This document shows positions 1-7,922 of a DNA stretch of 64,000 bases, one piece after another (position 1 is the stretch's first letter; each line of letters begins with the position of its first letter). The stretch is from Treponema saccharophilum DSM 2985 (lineage in GTDB: Bacteria; Spirochaetota; Spirochaetia; Treponematales; Treponemataceae), in contig NZ_AGRW01000054.1 in NCBI RefSeq assembly GCF_000255555.1, forward strand, positions 1-64,000. The letters are read 5' to 3'. A program made the position numbers and the translations under genes. The notes beneath the pieces were generated by a model, which saw only the letters and a list, made by a program, of their open reading frames with translations, did no database searches and was not told the DNA's origin.

Positions 1-1
1 G

Positions 2-895
2 ACCGCGGAAAACGACGAGAAAATCGCGCCCGAGAAACTTGAGGATGTTCCCGCAGAAAGCGCCGCGGACGAGAAGCTCGACGAGCCAGTTCCCGCTCCC
101 GAAGAAAGTGCGGAAAACGACGAGAAAATCGCGCCCGAGGAAAGCGGTGAGGATGAAAAACTCTCAGAGCCTGTTCCCGCTCCCGCAAAGAATATGGAAA
201 GCGGCAGTGATGTCGCGTCCGATGATGTTCCGTCTCCGGCGAAGAAAACGGAGCCGCTTGCGGAGGATTCCCGCGACGAGCAGGTGTATCAGCCGATAGT
301 GCTCATTCCCGCGGAGATGAATCCCCCGAAGAATTCCGCCTCGGATGAGAAAATCCCCGAGGAGACTGTCGAGGAGCCTGCTGCCGGAAGCCGCGCCGAG
401 AAAACGGCTCATGAAGGAAAGCGCTACAAAATTCCCGAGGAAATCGTTTCCGAGCCGTCAGCTGCCGAGGCGAAATCGCCGTCAAAAGCGAAGCACAGGA
501 TTCCCGAGGAAATTGTCAGCGAAAATTCGGCGGAGGGGAAGGCTCCGAAGAAGTACGATATTCCCGAGGAGGTCGTCGACGAGAATCCGTCCGTTTCTCC
601 TTCGGCAGGTTCGGGGGAGCCGATTTCCGCGCTCGTCAGGTCGAAAATCGTAGAGAAGGAACGTCTTGAGAAGGGAACGTACGTTCAGGTTGCGATTCTC
701 GGTTCCGTGAAGAACCTGAACGCCGCCGTGTCGAAAATCCCGGAAAAATACCGGGTGTGCGTCGTCCCGTCCGGCACGGGGGATTCTGCGTACACTGTTC
801 TCGTCGGGCCTGTTCCCAAAAAGAGCGGAAAGTCCGTTCAGAAGGAGATGCGCGCGGCGGGCTTCAAGGATGCGTTCATAAAGAACGTGAAGTAG
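2..895 (+). CDS. SPOR-domain protein, 5' partial
   Basis: The reading frame is open from the window edge, so the true start lies upstream. About 297 codons are visible. The first two thirds are low-complexity and rich in Glu, Pro, Ala, Lys and Ser. A 30-bp segment encoding AENDEKIAPE occurs at 5-34 and again at 110-139, a 35-residue period. Further on, IPEE(T/I/V)V recurs four times at 20-25 residue spacing. The last 75 residues (GTYVQVAILGSVKNL to the end) read as a SPOR domain, the fold that binds denuded peptidoglycan glycan strands at division septa. By family, the protein should be periplasmic or membrane-anchored with a long flexible linker; the anchor would lie outside the window. SPOR is inferred from the YVQVAILGS and YTVLVGP patterns. 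Confidence 0.75.
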   Translation, partial: TAENDEKIAPEKLEDVPAESAADEKLDEPVPAPEESAENDEKIAPEESGEDEKLSEPVPAPAKNMESGSDVASDDVPSPAKKTEPLAEDSRDEQVYQPIVLIPAEMNPPKNSASDEKIPEETVEEPAAGSRAEKTAHEGKRYKIPEEIVSEPSAAEAKSPSKAKHRIPEEIVSENSAEGKAPKKYDIPEEVVDENPSVSPSAGSGEPISALVRSKIVEKERLEKGTYVQVAILGSVKNLNAAVSKIPEKYRVCVVPSGTGDSAYTVLVGPVPKKSGKSVQKEMRAAGFKDAFIKNVK

Positions 896-916
896 CGTTC
901 CGCAGAGCCTGTGCGG

Positions 917-945
917 TTGACGATTTCTGCTGTTCCTAATATGAT
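917..945 (+). promoter_or_regulatory. sigma70-type promoter of ssrA
   Basis: TTGACG (917-922), 17-nt spacer, TATGAT (940-945). It points at the tmRNA gene; the start would be near 952, about 37 nt before the mature 5' end. Confidence 0.65.
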
Positions 946-988
946 ATGTGAACTTTCCGGGGCGTTTTGCGCCTTCGGGAAATGATAA

Positions 989-1366
989 GGGGGTGCACCG
1001 GTTTCGACGATTGTGCTGAAGGCGCATATTGCATGTGGGAGTCAAGGTTCCCTAAACTGAGAAAAAAATAACTGCAATTTTCGCAAGAAAAGAAGAGGAA
1101 GTCGTTGAGGCTTCTTCTGCAGAAGCTCTCGCTGCATAAGCTTGGGCCGGAATCCAGGTTACGCTGTTCCTAGTGGTCTGGCATTCCGTTGATGACAGGG
1201 ACTCGCTCTCCGGTGTTTCCGGTCTCCGGAGGGGACTTCATAATCGGAATAAGGAGGAGACGCTTGCCGTGCTGCTACCTTCTCCCGACAACCACCTCGC
1301 ACGGATAAACATGTAGACGTGTGTGGCTTACACTTTCGGACGCGGGTTCGACTCCCGCCATCTCCA
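989..1366 (+). ncRNA. ssrA: transfer-messenger RNA (tmRNA)
   Basis: Rescues stalled ribosomes by acting as tRNA-Ala and then as a short mRNA encoding a degradation tag. The 5' end GGGGGTG pairs with CATCTCC (1359-1365) to form the acceptor stem, followed by a discriminator A. The 3' part has the T-arm CGGGTTCGACTCCCG. CCA is not encoded. The tag frame ends at a TAA at 1137-1139 and terminates in ALAA. The probable resume codon is GCA at 1074-1076, which gives the tag AIFARKEEEVVEASSAEALA followed by a final A (21 residues). A GCA at 1083 would give 18 residues. The tag is longer than the roughly 10-residue tags of many bacteria. The ClpX, ClpP and Lon proteases that degrade tagged proteins are encoded in this window. 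Confidence 0.93.
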
Positions 1367-1370
1367 CTTT

Positions 1371-1395
1371 CCCGGCGATATGCCGGGATTTTTTT
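1371..1395 (+). terminator. intrinsic terminator of ssrA
   Basis: Stem CCCGGC/GCCGGG with a 5-nt loop, then A and seven T, directly after the tmRNA 3' end. Confidence 0.85.
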
Positions 1396-1410
1396 GTTTT
1401 GGGGCGGTGT

Positions 1411-1439
1411 TTCCAATTCTTTCCTATTTTTGGTATCAT
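1411..1439 (+). promoter_or_regulatory. promoter of the M18 aminopeptidase gene
   Basis: TTCCAA (1411-1416), 17-nt spacer, TATCAT (1434-1439) preceded by TGG, an extended -10. It lies 32 nt before the start codon. Confidence 0.45.
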
Positions 1440-1471
1440 GCTCGGCTGAAATCATAGATAAAGAGGTTTTT

Positions 1472-2827
1472 ATGAGCAAAGATTTCATCGAGGAATACAA
1501 GGAATTCCTCAGCGAATGCAAGACGGAGCGCGAGTGCGTCTCCGAAATCGTGAGGATGGCGGAGAATGCCGGGTTCCGCGACGTCATGAAGTGCGATTCC
1601 CTCAAAGCCGGCGACAAGGTTTACTCGGTCAAGATGAAAAAGGCGGTCGCGCTTTTCACAATCGGAACTTCCGGAATCGAGAACGGAATGAACATACTTG
1701 GCGCGCACATCGATTCCCCGAGGCTTGACGTGAAGCAGAATCCTGTCTACGAGAAGGATTTCCTCGTGTATCTCAACACGCATTATTACGGCGGCATAAA
1801 GAAATACCAGTGGGTTACGATTCCTCTGGCGATTCACGGCGTCGTGTGCAGGAAGGACGGTTCCGTCGTCGACATCAGGATTGGCGAGGACGAGGGCGAC
1901 CCTGTCTTCTGCATTTCCGATATTCTCCCGCACCTCGCGCAGAAGCAGATGAAGGAATCCGCCGCGGAATTCATCCCCGGCGAGAGCCTCGACCTCGTGA
2001 TAGGAAGCGGCATTCCCCGCAGGAAGGGGGATGACAAGGACGACGAGGAGAAGAAAAAGGAGAAGGCGTCCGCGAAAAAGGCGGTCATGGCCCTCATCAA
2101 GGAGAAATACGGCATCGAGGAAAGCGATTTCGGCTCGGCGGAGCTTGAGATTGTCCCGGCGGGACGCGCGCGCGACCTCGGGCTCGACCGCTCGCTGATT
2201 CTCGCTTACGGGCAGGACGACCGCTCGTGCGCGTATGCGTCAGTCCGCGCGCTCCTCGAAGGCGGCTGCGGCGCGCGCACCAGCTGCTGCATCTGCGTGG
2301 ACAAGGAGGAAATCGGCTCGGTCGGCGCGACGGGAATGGGAAGCCATTTCTTCGAGAATGCCGTCGCGGAGGTTGTCGCACGCCTTCCGGAAGGTTTCTC
2401 CGAGCTTTCGCTCAGAAGGTGCCTCGCGAATTCTTCCATGCTTTCGAGCGACGTCAACGCGGCGTTTGATCCGATGAACGCGGATTTGTTCGACCGCGCG
2501 AACGCAAGCTTCCTCGGCGGCGGAATCGTGTTCAACAAATATACGGGAAGCCGCGGGAAGTCCGGCGCGAGCGACGCGAATCCCGAATTCATCGCGCGCC
2601 TCCGGAACATCCTCGACGCTGCGGGCGTCCGCTACCAGATGGCTGAGCTCGGAAAAGTCGACCAGGGCGGCGGCGGAACGATTGCGTTCGAGGCGGCAAA
2701 ATACGGAATGAACGTCCTCGACGCGGGCGTGTCCGTCCTTTCCATGCACGCGCCGTGGGAGATTACGAGCCGCGAGGACATAATGCAGGCGTTCGGCGCG
2801 TACAAGGCGTTCCTATCGCTCGACTGA
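1472..2827 (+). CDS. M18-family metalloaminopeptidase
   Basis: Predicted cytosolic zinc aminopeptidase of 451 aa that trims N-terminal residues from peptides. Family motifs in order: GAHIDSPRLD (first metal His), YGQDDRSCAYA (bridging Asp), VDKEEIGSVGATG (catalytic and metal Glu), SSDVNAAFDP and SMHAPWE near the C terminus (metal His). A Lys/Glu/Asp-rich stretch (DDKDDEEKKKEKASAKK) sits in the middle as a probable surface insertion. The frame is open further upstream, but that part lies in tmRNA. I chose the ATG at 1472 because AAGAGG precedes it at good spacing and MSKDFIEEYKEFL is a typical family N terminus. The gene is monocistronic between its own promoter and a bidirectional terminator. 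Confidence 0.9.
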   Translation: MSKDFIEEYKEFLSECKTERECVSEIVRMAENAGFRDVMKCDSLKAGDKVYSVKMKKAVALFTIGTSGIENGMNILGAHIDSPRLDVKQNPVYEKDFLVYLNTHYYGGIKKYQWVTIPLAIHGVVCRKDGSVVDIRIGEDEGDPVFCISDILPHLAQKQMKESAAEFIPGESLDLVIGSGIPRRKGDDKDDEEKKKEKASAKKAVMALIKEKYGIEESDFGSAELEIVPAGRARDLGLDRSLILAYGQDDRSCAYASVRALLEGGCGARTSCCICVDKEEIGSVGATGMGSHFFENAVAEVVARLPEGFSELSLRRCLANSSMLSSDVNAAFDPMNADLFDRANASFLGGGIVFNKYTGSRGKSGASDANPEFIARLRNILDAAGVRYQMAELGKVDQGGGGTIAFEAAKYGMNVLDAGVSVLSMHAPWEITSREDIMQAFGAYKAFLSLD

Positions 2828-2940
2828 TTCTCGTCCTGGTGCGCTTTGCGCGTCTTTGCGATTTTGCGAGCTGAAAAAATTGCCATTCTGAACGCGTTCC
2901 GGAATCTGAAATTGAGGAACGCCGTTCGGCATAGCGCATA

Positions 2941-2970
2941 AAAAAAAGCACCCGGAAGGGTGCTTTTTTT
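2941..2970. terminator. bidirectional intrinsic terminator
   Basis: AGCACCC-GGAA-GGGTGCT flanked by seven A on the left and seven T on the right. It serves the aminopeptidase gene on + and clpX on -. Confidence 0.9.
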
Positions 2971-2986
2971 GTTGTCTCCTGCGGTT

Positions 2987-4237
2987 TTATGCCGTCTGCT
3001 GCTCGAGCAGGAGCGTCTCCGCGTTCGGTATCGATTTCGTCTTCACGATTTCTTTCGTTATCGTGAGTTTTTTCTGACCCTTGACGCTCGGAGCCTCGTA
3101 CATCAAATCCATGAGCATCTTCTCGACAATCGCGCGGAGCCCGCGCGCGCCCGTCTTCTGCTTTATGGCGATGTCGGCGATTTCGTCGAGCGCGTCGTCC
3201 GTGAAGTCTATGTCGAGGTCGTCGATGGCGAACGATGCCTTGAACTGCTTCGTTATCGCGTTCTTCGGCTCGGTGAGGATTTTCTTGAGGTCTTCCTTCG
3301 TCAGCTCCTTGAGCGCGACGGTTATCGGCATACGTCCGATAAGCTCGGGGATTATGCCGAACTTGACGAGGTCGTCGCTCGTGCATTCGTTGAGGAGGTC
3401 CATCTTCTGCTCCTCGTCCATGCTGCCGACGTTGCTCCCGAATCCCATCGAGTGCGCCGAAGTCCTCTGCTCGATTATCTTGTCGAGGCCGACGAACGCG
3501 CCTCCCATTATGAACAGGATGTTCGTCGTGTCGATTTGTATCATCTCCTGGTTCGGGTGCTTCCTTCCTCCCTGCGGCGGAACTGACGCGAGCGTTCCTT
3601 CTATTATCTTGAGGAGCGCCTGCTGAACTCCCTCGCCCGATACGTCGCGCGTTATGCTCGTGTTCTCGCTTTTGCGCGCGATTTTGTCGATTTCGTCAAT
3701 GAAAATGATTCCGCGCTCCGCTGCCTGGATGTTCCCGTCCGCGGCGTTGATGAGCTTGAGGAGCACGTTCTCGACGTCCTCTCCGACGTATCCCGCCTCT
3801 GTGAGCGTCGTCGCGTCCGCGATTGCGAACGGAACCTTGAGCTTTTCCGCGAGCGTGCGCGCGAGGAGCGTCTTTCCGCTTCCTGTCGGCCCGATGAGGA
3901 GGACGTTCGATTTCTCGATTTTCACGCCGTCCTTTGACGTTTTCCGGCCGAGCGACATGCGCTTGTAATGGTTGTAGACTGCGACGGAGAGCGCCTTCTT
4001 CGCGTAGTCCTGCCCGATTACGTACTGGTCCAGGTGTTCCTTGAATTCCTTCGGCGTGGGGACATCGTTCATCTCAATCGACGGGACGTCCAGCGATTTC
4101 TCCGACATGATTCCCTGGCAGATTTCTATGCACTGGTTGCAGATGAAAATGCTTCCCGGCCCCTCGACCAGAAGCCTCTTCTCATCGGCCTCTTTGCCGC
4201 AGAACGAGCAGCGCTTGATGTTTCTTCCGAACGCCAT
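2987..4237 (-). CDS. clpX: ATP-dependent Clp protease ATP-binding subunit ClpX
   Basis: AAA+ unfoldase of 416 aa that recognises substrates, including ssrA-tagged proteins, and feeds them to ClpP. The N-terminal C4 zinc finger is visible (CSFCGK and ICNQCIEIC). The AAA+ core has Walker A GPTGSGKT, pore loop GYVGED, Walker B IIFIDEID and sensor-2 GARGLR. The MGFG segment fits the loop that docks on ClpP. The ATG at 4237 overlaps the clpP TAA by one base (TAATG), implying translational coupling. Length is typical of the family. Confidence 0.97.
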   Translation of the reverse strand: MAFGRNIKRCSFCGKEADEKRLLVEGPGSIFICNQCIEICQGIMSEKSLDVPSIEMNDVPTPKEFKEHLDQYVIGQDYAKKALSVAVYNHYKRMSLGRKTSKDGVKIEKSNVLLIGPTGSGKTLLARTLAEKLKVPFAIADATTLTEAGYVGEDVENVLLKLINAADGNIQAAERGIIFIDEIDKIARKSENTSITRDVSGEGVQQALLKIIEGTLASVPPQGGRKHPNQEMIQIDTTNILFIMGGAFVGLDKIIEQRTSAHSMGFGSNVGSMDEEQKMDLLNECTSDDLVKFGIIPELIGRMPITVALKELTKEDLKKILTEPKNAITKQFKASFAIDDLDIDFTDDALDEIADIAIKQKTGARGLRAIVEKMLMDLMYEAPSVKGQKKLTITKEIVKTKSIPNAETLLLEQQTA

Positions 4238-4866
4238 TATTTCTTCTCCTCTGCCGTCTCCGACAATTTAGCGCGGTGCGGCATGACATGGTCGACGATT
4301 CCGTAGTCGAGCGCGTCCTGCGCTGACATGTAGAAATCACGCTCCATGTCCTTTGCTACGGTCTCCTCGTCCTTGCCGGTCTTCTCGGCGAGGTATTTGA
4401 TTGAGAGCGACTTGAGGCGGAGAATCTCCTTCGCCTGGATTGCGATGTCGCTTTCCTGCCCCTGGACTCCCCCGAACGGCTGGTGAATCATCACGCGGGA
4501 TGAGGGGAGCGCGTATCTCTTGCCCTTCGTTCCGCCCGCGAGGAGGATTGCTCCCATGCTCGCGGCCTGTCCCATGCATATCGTCTGGATGTCGCATTTT
4601 ACGTACTGCATCGTGTCGTAGATTGCCAGTCCTGCGGTGACGCTTCCTCCCGGCGAGTTGATGTAGATGCTGATGTCCTTCTCCGGGTTCTCCGACTCAA
4701 GGAAGAGAATCTGCGCTACTACGAGGTCCGCGTTGAGGTCATTGATTTCTCCGTCGATGAATATGATTCTGTCTTTCAGGAGCCTCGAGAAAATGTCGTA
4801 GGAACGCTCCCCGTTTCCGCTGCGCTCGATGACGAATGGGATGTTGTTGTTCATCTGCTCGTTCAT
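4237..4866 (-). CDS. clpP: ATP-dependent Clp protease proteolytic subunit ClpP
   Basis: Serine protease of 209 aa that forms the tetradecameric chamber. With the start at 4866, catalytic Ser is about residue 103 in GQAASMGA and His about residue 128 in MIHQPFGG; the Asp follows within the C-terminal third. The frame is open for 28 codons further, but those codons span the tig-clpP terminator hairpin. AAGGAGA stands 6 nt before the ATG at 4866, so that start is preferred. The gene lies between tig and clpX, the common tig-clpP-clpX order. Confidence 0.96.
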   Translation of the reverse strand: MNEQMNNNIPFVIERSGNGERSYDIFSRLLKDRIIFIDGEINDLNADLVVAQILFLESENPEKDISIYINSPGGSVTAGLAIYDTMQYVKCDIQTICMGQAASMGAILLAGGTKGKRYALPSSRVMIHQPFGGVQGQESDIAIQAKEILRLKSLSIKYLAEKTGKDEETVAKDMERDFYMSAQDALDYGIVDHVMPHRAKLSETAEEKK

Positions 4867-4892
4867 AAAAATCTCCTTGTCTTTTTTACGGC

Positions 4893-4936
4893 TAAAAAAA
4901 AGCGGAATGCAGCCATTACTAACGGTAGCATTCCGC
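4893..4936 (-). terminator. intrinsic terminator between tig and clpP
   Basis: On the minus strand GCGGAATGC pairs perfectly with GCATTCCGC over a 17-nt loop and is followed by eight U. It lies after the tig stop and before the clpP ribosome binding site, so clpPX expression depends on read-through or another promoter. No strong promoter is seen between hairpin and clpP. Confidence 0.85.
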
Positions 4937-4957
4937 ATTGAAAGCTTCACCTAAAGT

Positions 4958-6316
4958 CTACTGATTTTTGAACAAATCGGCAAATTTTACGCTGTCGCCC
5001 TTCGAGACCTTCACTTTCGCGAACAACTCTTTGAAGAGTTTCTGCTCCTTGGTGTCGTCCACGAGGTATTCCTTCGCCTTCGCGTCCTCGTAGTGCTTCT
5101 TCACTTCGTCGAGCGTGATTGCGTTCTGGTCGGCAATCTCCTGGAACTTCGCGTTGATTTCGTCCTCGGAAACCTCGATTTTGTATTCCTTGAGGAGCGC
5201 GTCGACGATTATGCGGCTCTTGAGCATTTTCTCGGCCTCTGCAGACCACTGTGAGAGCATTCCCTCTTTCGTCTGTCCCGATGACGTGACGAGCCTGTCA
5301 AGCTCGGCCGCCGTCGTCTGGAACTGGCGGGCCATCATCTCCCAGCGACCCTCAAGCTCCGCGCGGAGCATAGAAGCTGGAATGTCGAACGCGTTCTTCT
5401 CGATGAGCTGCTCAAGAAGCGAATTCTGCTTGAGCTCGCTGATTTTCCTGTCCTTCGCGAGGTTGAGCTGCCTCTTGATGTCCGCCTTGAGGTCGTCGAG
5501 CGTCTTGAATTTGTCGTTGACGTCCTGTGCGAAGTCGTCGTCGAGCTTGGGAAGGTCGCGCACCTTGATTGCCTTGACGGTCACGGTGTACGTCTTCGTC
5601 TTTCCGGCAAGCTCCGCGTCCTTGTCGTCCGCCGCGTATGATTTCTTGATTTCCTTCGTCTCGTCCTTCTTCATGCCGACAATCTCGTCGTCAATCTTGT
5701 AGACGTTCTCCGCCGTGCCGACGGTGAAGACGAATCCGGCGCGCTTCGTAGAGGCGATTTCGTTTCCGGCGTCGTCCTTCTCCGCGATGTCGATGGTTAC
5801 GATGTCATCCTTCGCGACGGTCTCGTCCTTCTTGTCCGTCACGACGGCGTTCCTGTCCTGAAGACCCTTGAGCTCCTCCGCGATTTCCTCGTCGCCGACC
5901 TCGGTCTGCGTCTCCTTGATTTCGATTCCGTCGAAATTCGCGACCTCGACTTTCGGGAACACGTCGTACGTCACCGTGTAGACGAGGTTTTTCGTCACGT
6001 CGAGCTCCGGCATCTTTTCGAGGACGGGCTGCGCGTAGGGGAGCGGGCGGGATTCTGTTTCCTTCTCGTCCGAGAAAATCTCGTTCAATGATTTGTCGAT
6101 GATGTTGGCGATTGTCTCGGACTTTATCTGGTCGCCGTATTTGCTTTCGAGAACTTTGGCGGGAACGTGTCCCTTCCTGAAGCCCGGAATCTGGACATGC
6201 TTGACGTACTGATTGAGCGTCTCGTTGTATCCGTCCGCCACATCCTTCTTTGCGACGGTGACGGTCAACTTCACAGCTGATTTTTCGAGTTTTTCGATTT
6301 CTTTGGTGACTTTCAC
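4958..6316 (-). CDS. tig: Trigger factor (ribosome-associated chaperone and PPIase)
   Basis: Chaperone of 452 aa that binds the ribosome exit tunnel and protects nascent chains. The N-terminal ribosome-binding domain carries the signature GFRKGHVP (about residues 44-51). An FKBP-like prolyl isomerase domain follows (about 150-245, DIVTIDIAEKDDAGNE onward), then a long helical C-terminal domain. The start is GTG at 6316, preceded by AGGGGA at 7-nt spacing. A -10 box TATAAT lies at 6341-6346. It is first in the tig-clpP-clpX array. Confidence 0.95.
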   Translation of the reverse strand: MKVTKEIEKLEKSAVKLTVTVAKKDVADGYNETLNQYVKHVQIPGFRKGHVPAKVLESKYGDQIKSETIANIIDKSLNEIFSDEKETESRPLPYAQPVLEKMPELDVTKNLVYTVTYDVFPKVEVANFDGIEIKETQTEVGDEEIAEELKGLQDRNAVVTDKKDETVAKDDIVTIDIAEKDDAGNEIASTKRAGFVFTVGTAENVYKIDDEIVGMKKDETKEIKKSYAADDKDAELAGKTKTYTVTVKAIKVRDLPKLDDDFAQDVNDKFKTLDDLKADIKRQLNLAKDRKISELKQNSLLEQLIEKNAFDIPASMLRAELEGRWEMMARQFQTTAAELDRLVTSSGQTKEGMLSQWSAEAEKMLKSRIIVDALLKEYKIEVSEDEINAKFQEIADQNAITLDEVKKHYEDAKAKEYLVDDTKEQKLFKELFAKVKVSKGDSVKFADLFKNQ

Positions 6317-6340
6317 AATGAGTTCCCCTTGAAAAATGAA

Positions 6341-6346
6341 ATTATA
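6341..6346 (-). promoter_or_regulatory. -10 box of the tig promoter
   Basis: TATAAT on the minus strand, 24 nt before the GTG start and just after the tRNA operon terminator. No convincing -35 box is visible. Confidence 0.4.
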
Positions 6347-6349
6347 AAA

Positions 6350-6385
6350 TAAAAAAAGGCGATTCAGATGAAATCCAAATCGCCT
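6350..6385 (-). terminator. terminator of the tRNA operon
   Basis: On the minus strand AGGCGATT/AATCGCCT (13-nt loop) followed by seven U, directly after the last tRNA-Gly and before tig. Confidence 0.85.
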
Positions 6386-6392
6386 CAGTTAG

Positions 6393-6464
6393 AGCGGGAA
6401 ATGGGGATCGAACCCACGACATCCACCTTGGCAAGGTGGCGCACTACCACTGTGCTATTCCCGC
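6393..6464 (-). tRNA. tRNA-Gly (GCC)
   Basis: Acceptor GCGGGAA/TTCCCGC, T-arm GGTTCGATCC and anticodon loop TTGCCAA give anticodon GCC. CCA is not encoded. Identical to the copy at 6530-6601. Confidence 0.96.
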
Positions 6465-6529
6465 AGAATAAAAATTTGCATCTGCGTTTCATAAATCTGC
6501 CGGAACGAATCCGAGCAAATCTGCAATAG

Positions 6530-6601
6530 AGCGGGAAATGGGGATCGAACCCACGACATCCACCTTGGCAAGGTGGCGCACTACCACTGTGCTATTCCCG
6601 C
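6530..6601 (-). tRNA. tRNA-Gly (GCC), second copy
   Basis: Same sequence as the tRNA at 6393-6464. The identity extends a few bases into both flanks (TAGA on one side, AGAATAAAA on the other), which indicates a fairly recent tandem duplication of about 137 bp. Confidence 0.96.
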
Positions 6602-6611
6602 AGAATAAAAT

Positions 6612-6691
6612 TGCGAGAGAAGGGACTTGAACCCTTACGCCGAAGCACTGGAACCTAAATCCAGCGTGTATGCCAATTTCACCACTCTCGC
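6612..6691 (-). tRNA. tRNA-Leu (TAG)
   Basis: Acceptor GCGAGAG with its matching 3' strand, a short variable arm of class II type, T-arm GGTTCAAGTCC, and anticodon stem-loop CTGGA-TTTAGGT-TCCAG giving anticodon TAG. Confidence 0.93.
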
Positions 6692-6728
6692 TTCTCTTGC
6701 TATTTGGGTTGGTTCTTTCTCCCAAAAA

Positions 6729-6801
6729 TGAGCGACCGGGGGATCGAACCCCGGACCCACAGATTAAGAGTCTGTTGCTCTACCAGCTGAGCTAGTCGCC
6801 C
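6729..6801 (-). tRNA. tRNA-Lys (CTT)
   Basis: Acceptor GGGCGAC/GTCGCTC, D-arm AGCTCAGCTGGTAGAGC, and anticodon stem-loop ACAGA-CTCTTAA-TCTGT giving anticodon CTT. Confidence 0.94.
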
Positions 6802-6827
6802 TTGTTTTTTTTTGTGCTTTTCGCAAT

Positions 6828-6901
6828 TGCGTCCGACACGGGTCGAACGTGCAACCTACGGATTCGAAGTCCGTTGCTCTATCCAGTTGAGCTACGAACG
6901 C
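6828..6901 (-). tRNA. tRNA-Arg (TCG)
   Basis: Acceptor GCGTTCG/CGGACGC, D-arm AGCTCAACTGGATAGAGC, and anticodon stem-loop CGGA-CTTCGAA-TCCG giving anticodon TCG (CGN codons). Confidence 0.94.
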
Positions 6902-6912
6902 AAACAAAAAAG

Positions 6913-6985
6913 GGTGCCTGGTGGGTTTCGAACCCACGACAGCCAGATCCACAATCTGGAACTCTACCCCTGAGCTACAGGCACC
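6913..6985 (-). tRNA. tRNA-His (GTG)
   Basis: Anticodon stem-loop CCAGA-TTGTGGA-TCTGG gives anticodon GTG. An extra 5' G (position -1) opposite discriminator C is present, the tRNA-His identity element. First tRNA of the minus-strand cluster. Confidence 0.95.
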
Positions 6986-7004
6986 AAGAATTGATGAGAG
7001 GTAC

Positions 7005-7032
7005 TATATATGATTCCCCCTTACCATGTCAA
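7005..7032 (-). promoter_or_regulatory. near-consensus promoter of the tRNA cluster
   Basis: On the minus strand TTGACA (7032-7027), 16-nt spacer, TATATA (7010-7005). It reads into tRNA-His about 20 nt downstream. Confidence 0.75.
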
Positions 7033-7060
7033 CAGCGATTTTGAAAAAAATGGAAAAAGT

Positions 7061-7855
7061 TCACGATTTTTTTCGGACCGCGTACGATTTTGAGCGTCCT
7101 TTTTTGTCTGACTCAACTGCGATTCCGCATTTCCTGAGCAGCCAGAGCAGGGGGGAGGCGCCCCTTGCCGCGTCTTTCCGTGCGCCCGCCGTCAGCGGCT
7201 CCCCGGAAAACGGGTCGGTCCCGAAGTCGAGAATCGCCTCCGCTATTTCCTTTGCGGTGAACGGCTCCTTCACGGATGCGGGAATCAGCGACAGGTAGTC
7301 TTCCTCCGTGCGAAGCGTTTTCTTTCCCTCGATGGAGACAAGCTTCTTTCCGAGGGGAACCCATTTCCTGAGGTGGCGCCGGCTCCTGTTCGCAAGCTGC
7401 GCCGGCTCGTCCGTCCTCAGCCTCGTCTCCGAAATCCTGACGAACGCGACCTCTATTGTGAGGAGGTCGTTCGGGATTGTCCCCGCGAGCTTCGTCATTC
7501 CCCTGAAGACGGAGTAGACCGTCTCGCGTTTCGGGCTGCGTTTTTTCGACAGCACGTTCCCGTCCCCGTCGACCGTGACGATGGTCTTCTCTATCGCGAC
7601 GGGGCGCACGATGGTGACCCTCCTGTTCTTCGAGATGAGGCAGAAAATTTTCTCGCTCAGCGCGGATATGCTTCCCGTCTGTATTTCGATGACGCTCCCG
7701 TCGGGCAGGAGAACATCAGCAATCGAGCAGCTTCCTTCTATAATTTGCTCGGTCTTCCCGCCGTTCTCCGCCGCATACAGTTCCTTGAGCGCGGCGTGCA
7801 GGGGGGATTCGTTGTAGGTGTTTATCATCCAATGAGTATCGGCGCCGTCTGCCAT
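7061..7855 (-). CDS. Conserved hypothetical protein, possible nuclease-like fold
   Basis: 264 aa from the ATG at 7855 (MADGADTHWMINTYNESPLH). The frame is open beyond this, but only through the oppositely oriented rsmH gene, so the longer version is not used. Residues about 35-75 contain ADVLLPDGSVIEIQTGS followed by a Lys-containing helix and RRVTIVRPVAIEK. The PDG-x-x-IEIQT pattern resembles the core of PD-(D/E)XK-type nuclease folds such as CoiA, but this is only a motif impression. The C-terminal 100 residues are basic and may form a winged helix. It is divergent from rsmH and ends just upstream of the tRNA promoter. I do not recognise the family with certainty. Confidence 0.6.
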   Translation of the reverse strand: MADGADTHWMINTYNESPLHAALKELYAAENGGKTEQIIEGSCSIADVLLPDGSVIEIQTGSISALSEKIFCLISKNRRVTIVRPVAIEKTIVTVDGDGNVLSKKRSPKRETVYSVFRGMTKLAGTIPNDLLTIEVAFVRISETRLRTDEPAQLANRSRRHLRKWVPLGKKLVSIEGKKTLRTEEDYLSLIPASVKEPFTAKEIAEAILDFGTDPFSGEPLTAGARKDAARGASPLLWLLRKCGIAVESDKKGRSKSYAVRKKS

Positions 7856-7922
7856 TTTTCTTTGTTCGCTTAACTCCCAAATGCGAATTGCCGAAACATT
7901 AGGAACAGAGGAAAAGAAGAAA

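Noticed and set aside
5-600. Repeats as CRISPR or mobile sequence
   Set aside because: They are in-frame protein repeats of a linker region.
1319-1471. In-frame N-terminal extension of the aminopeptidase
   Set aside because: It would be translated from inside tmRNA and its terminator; the ATG at 1472 has a proper ribosome binding site.
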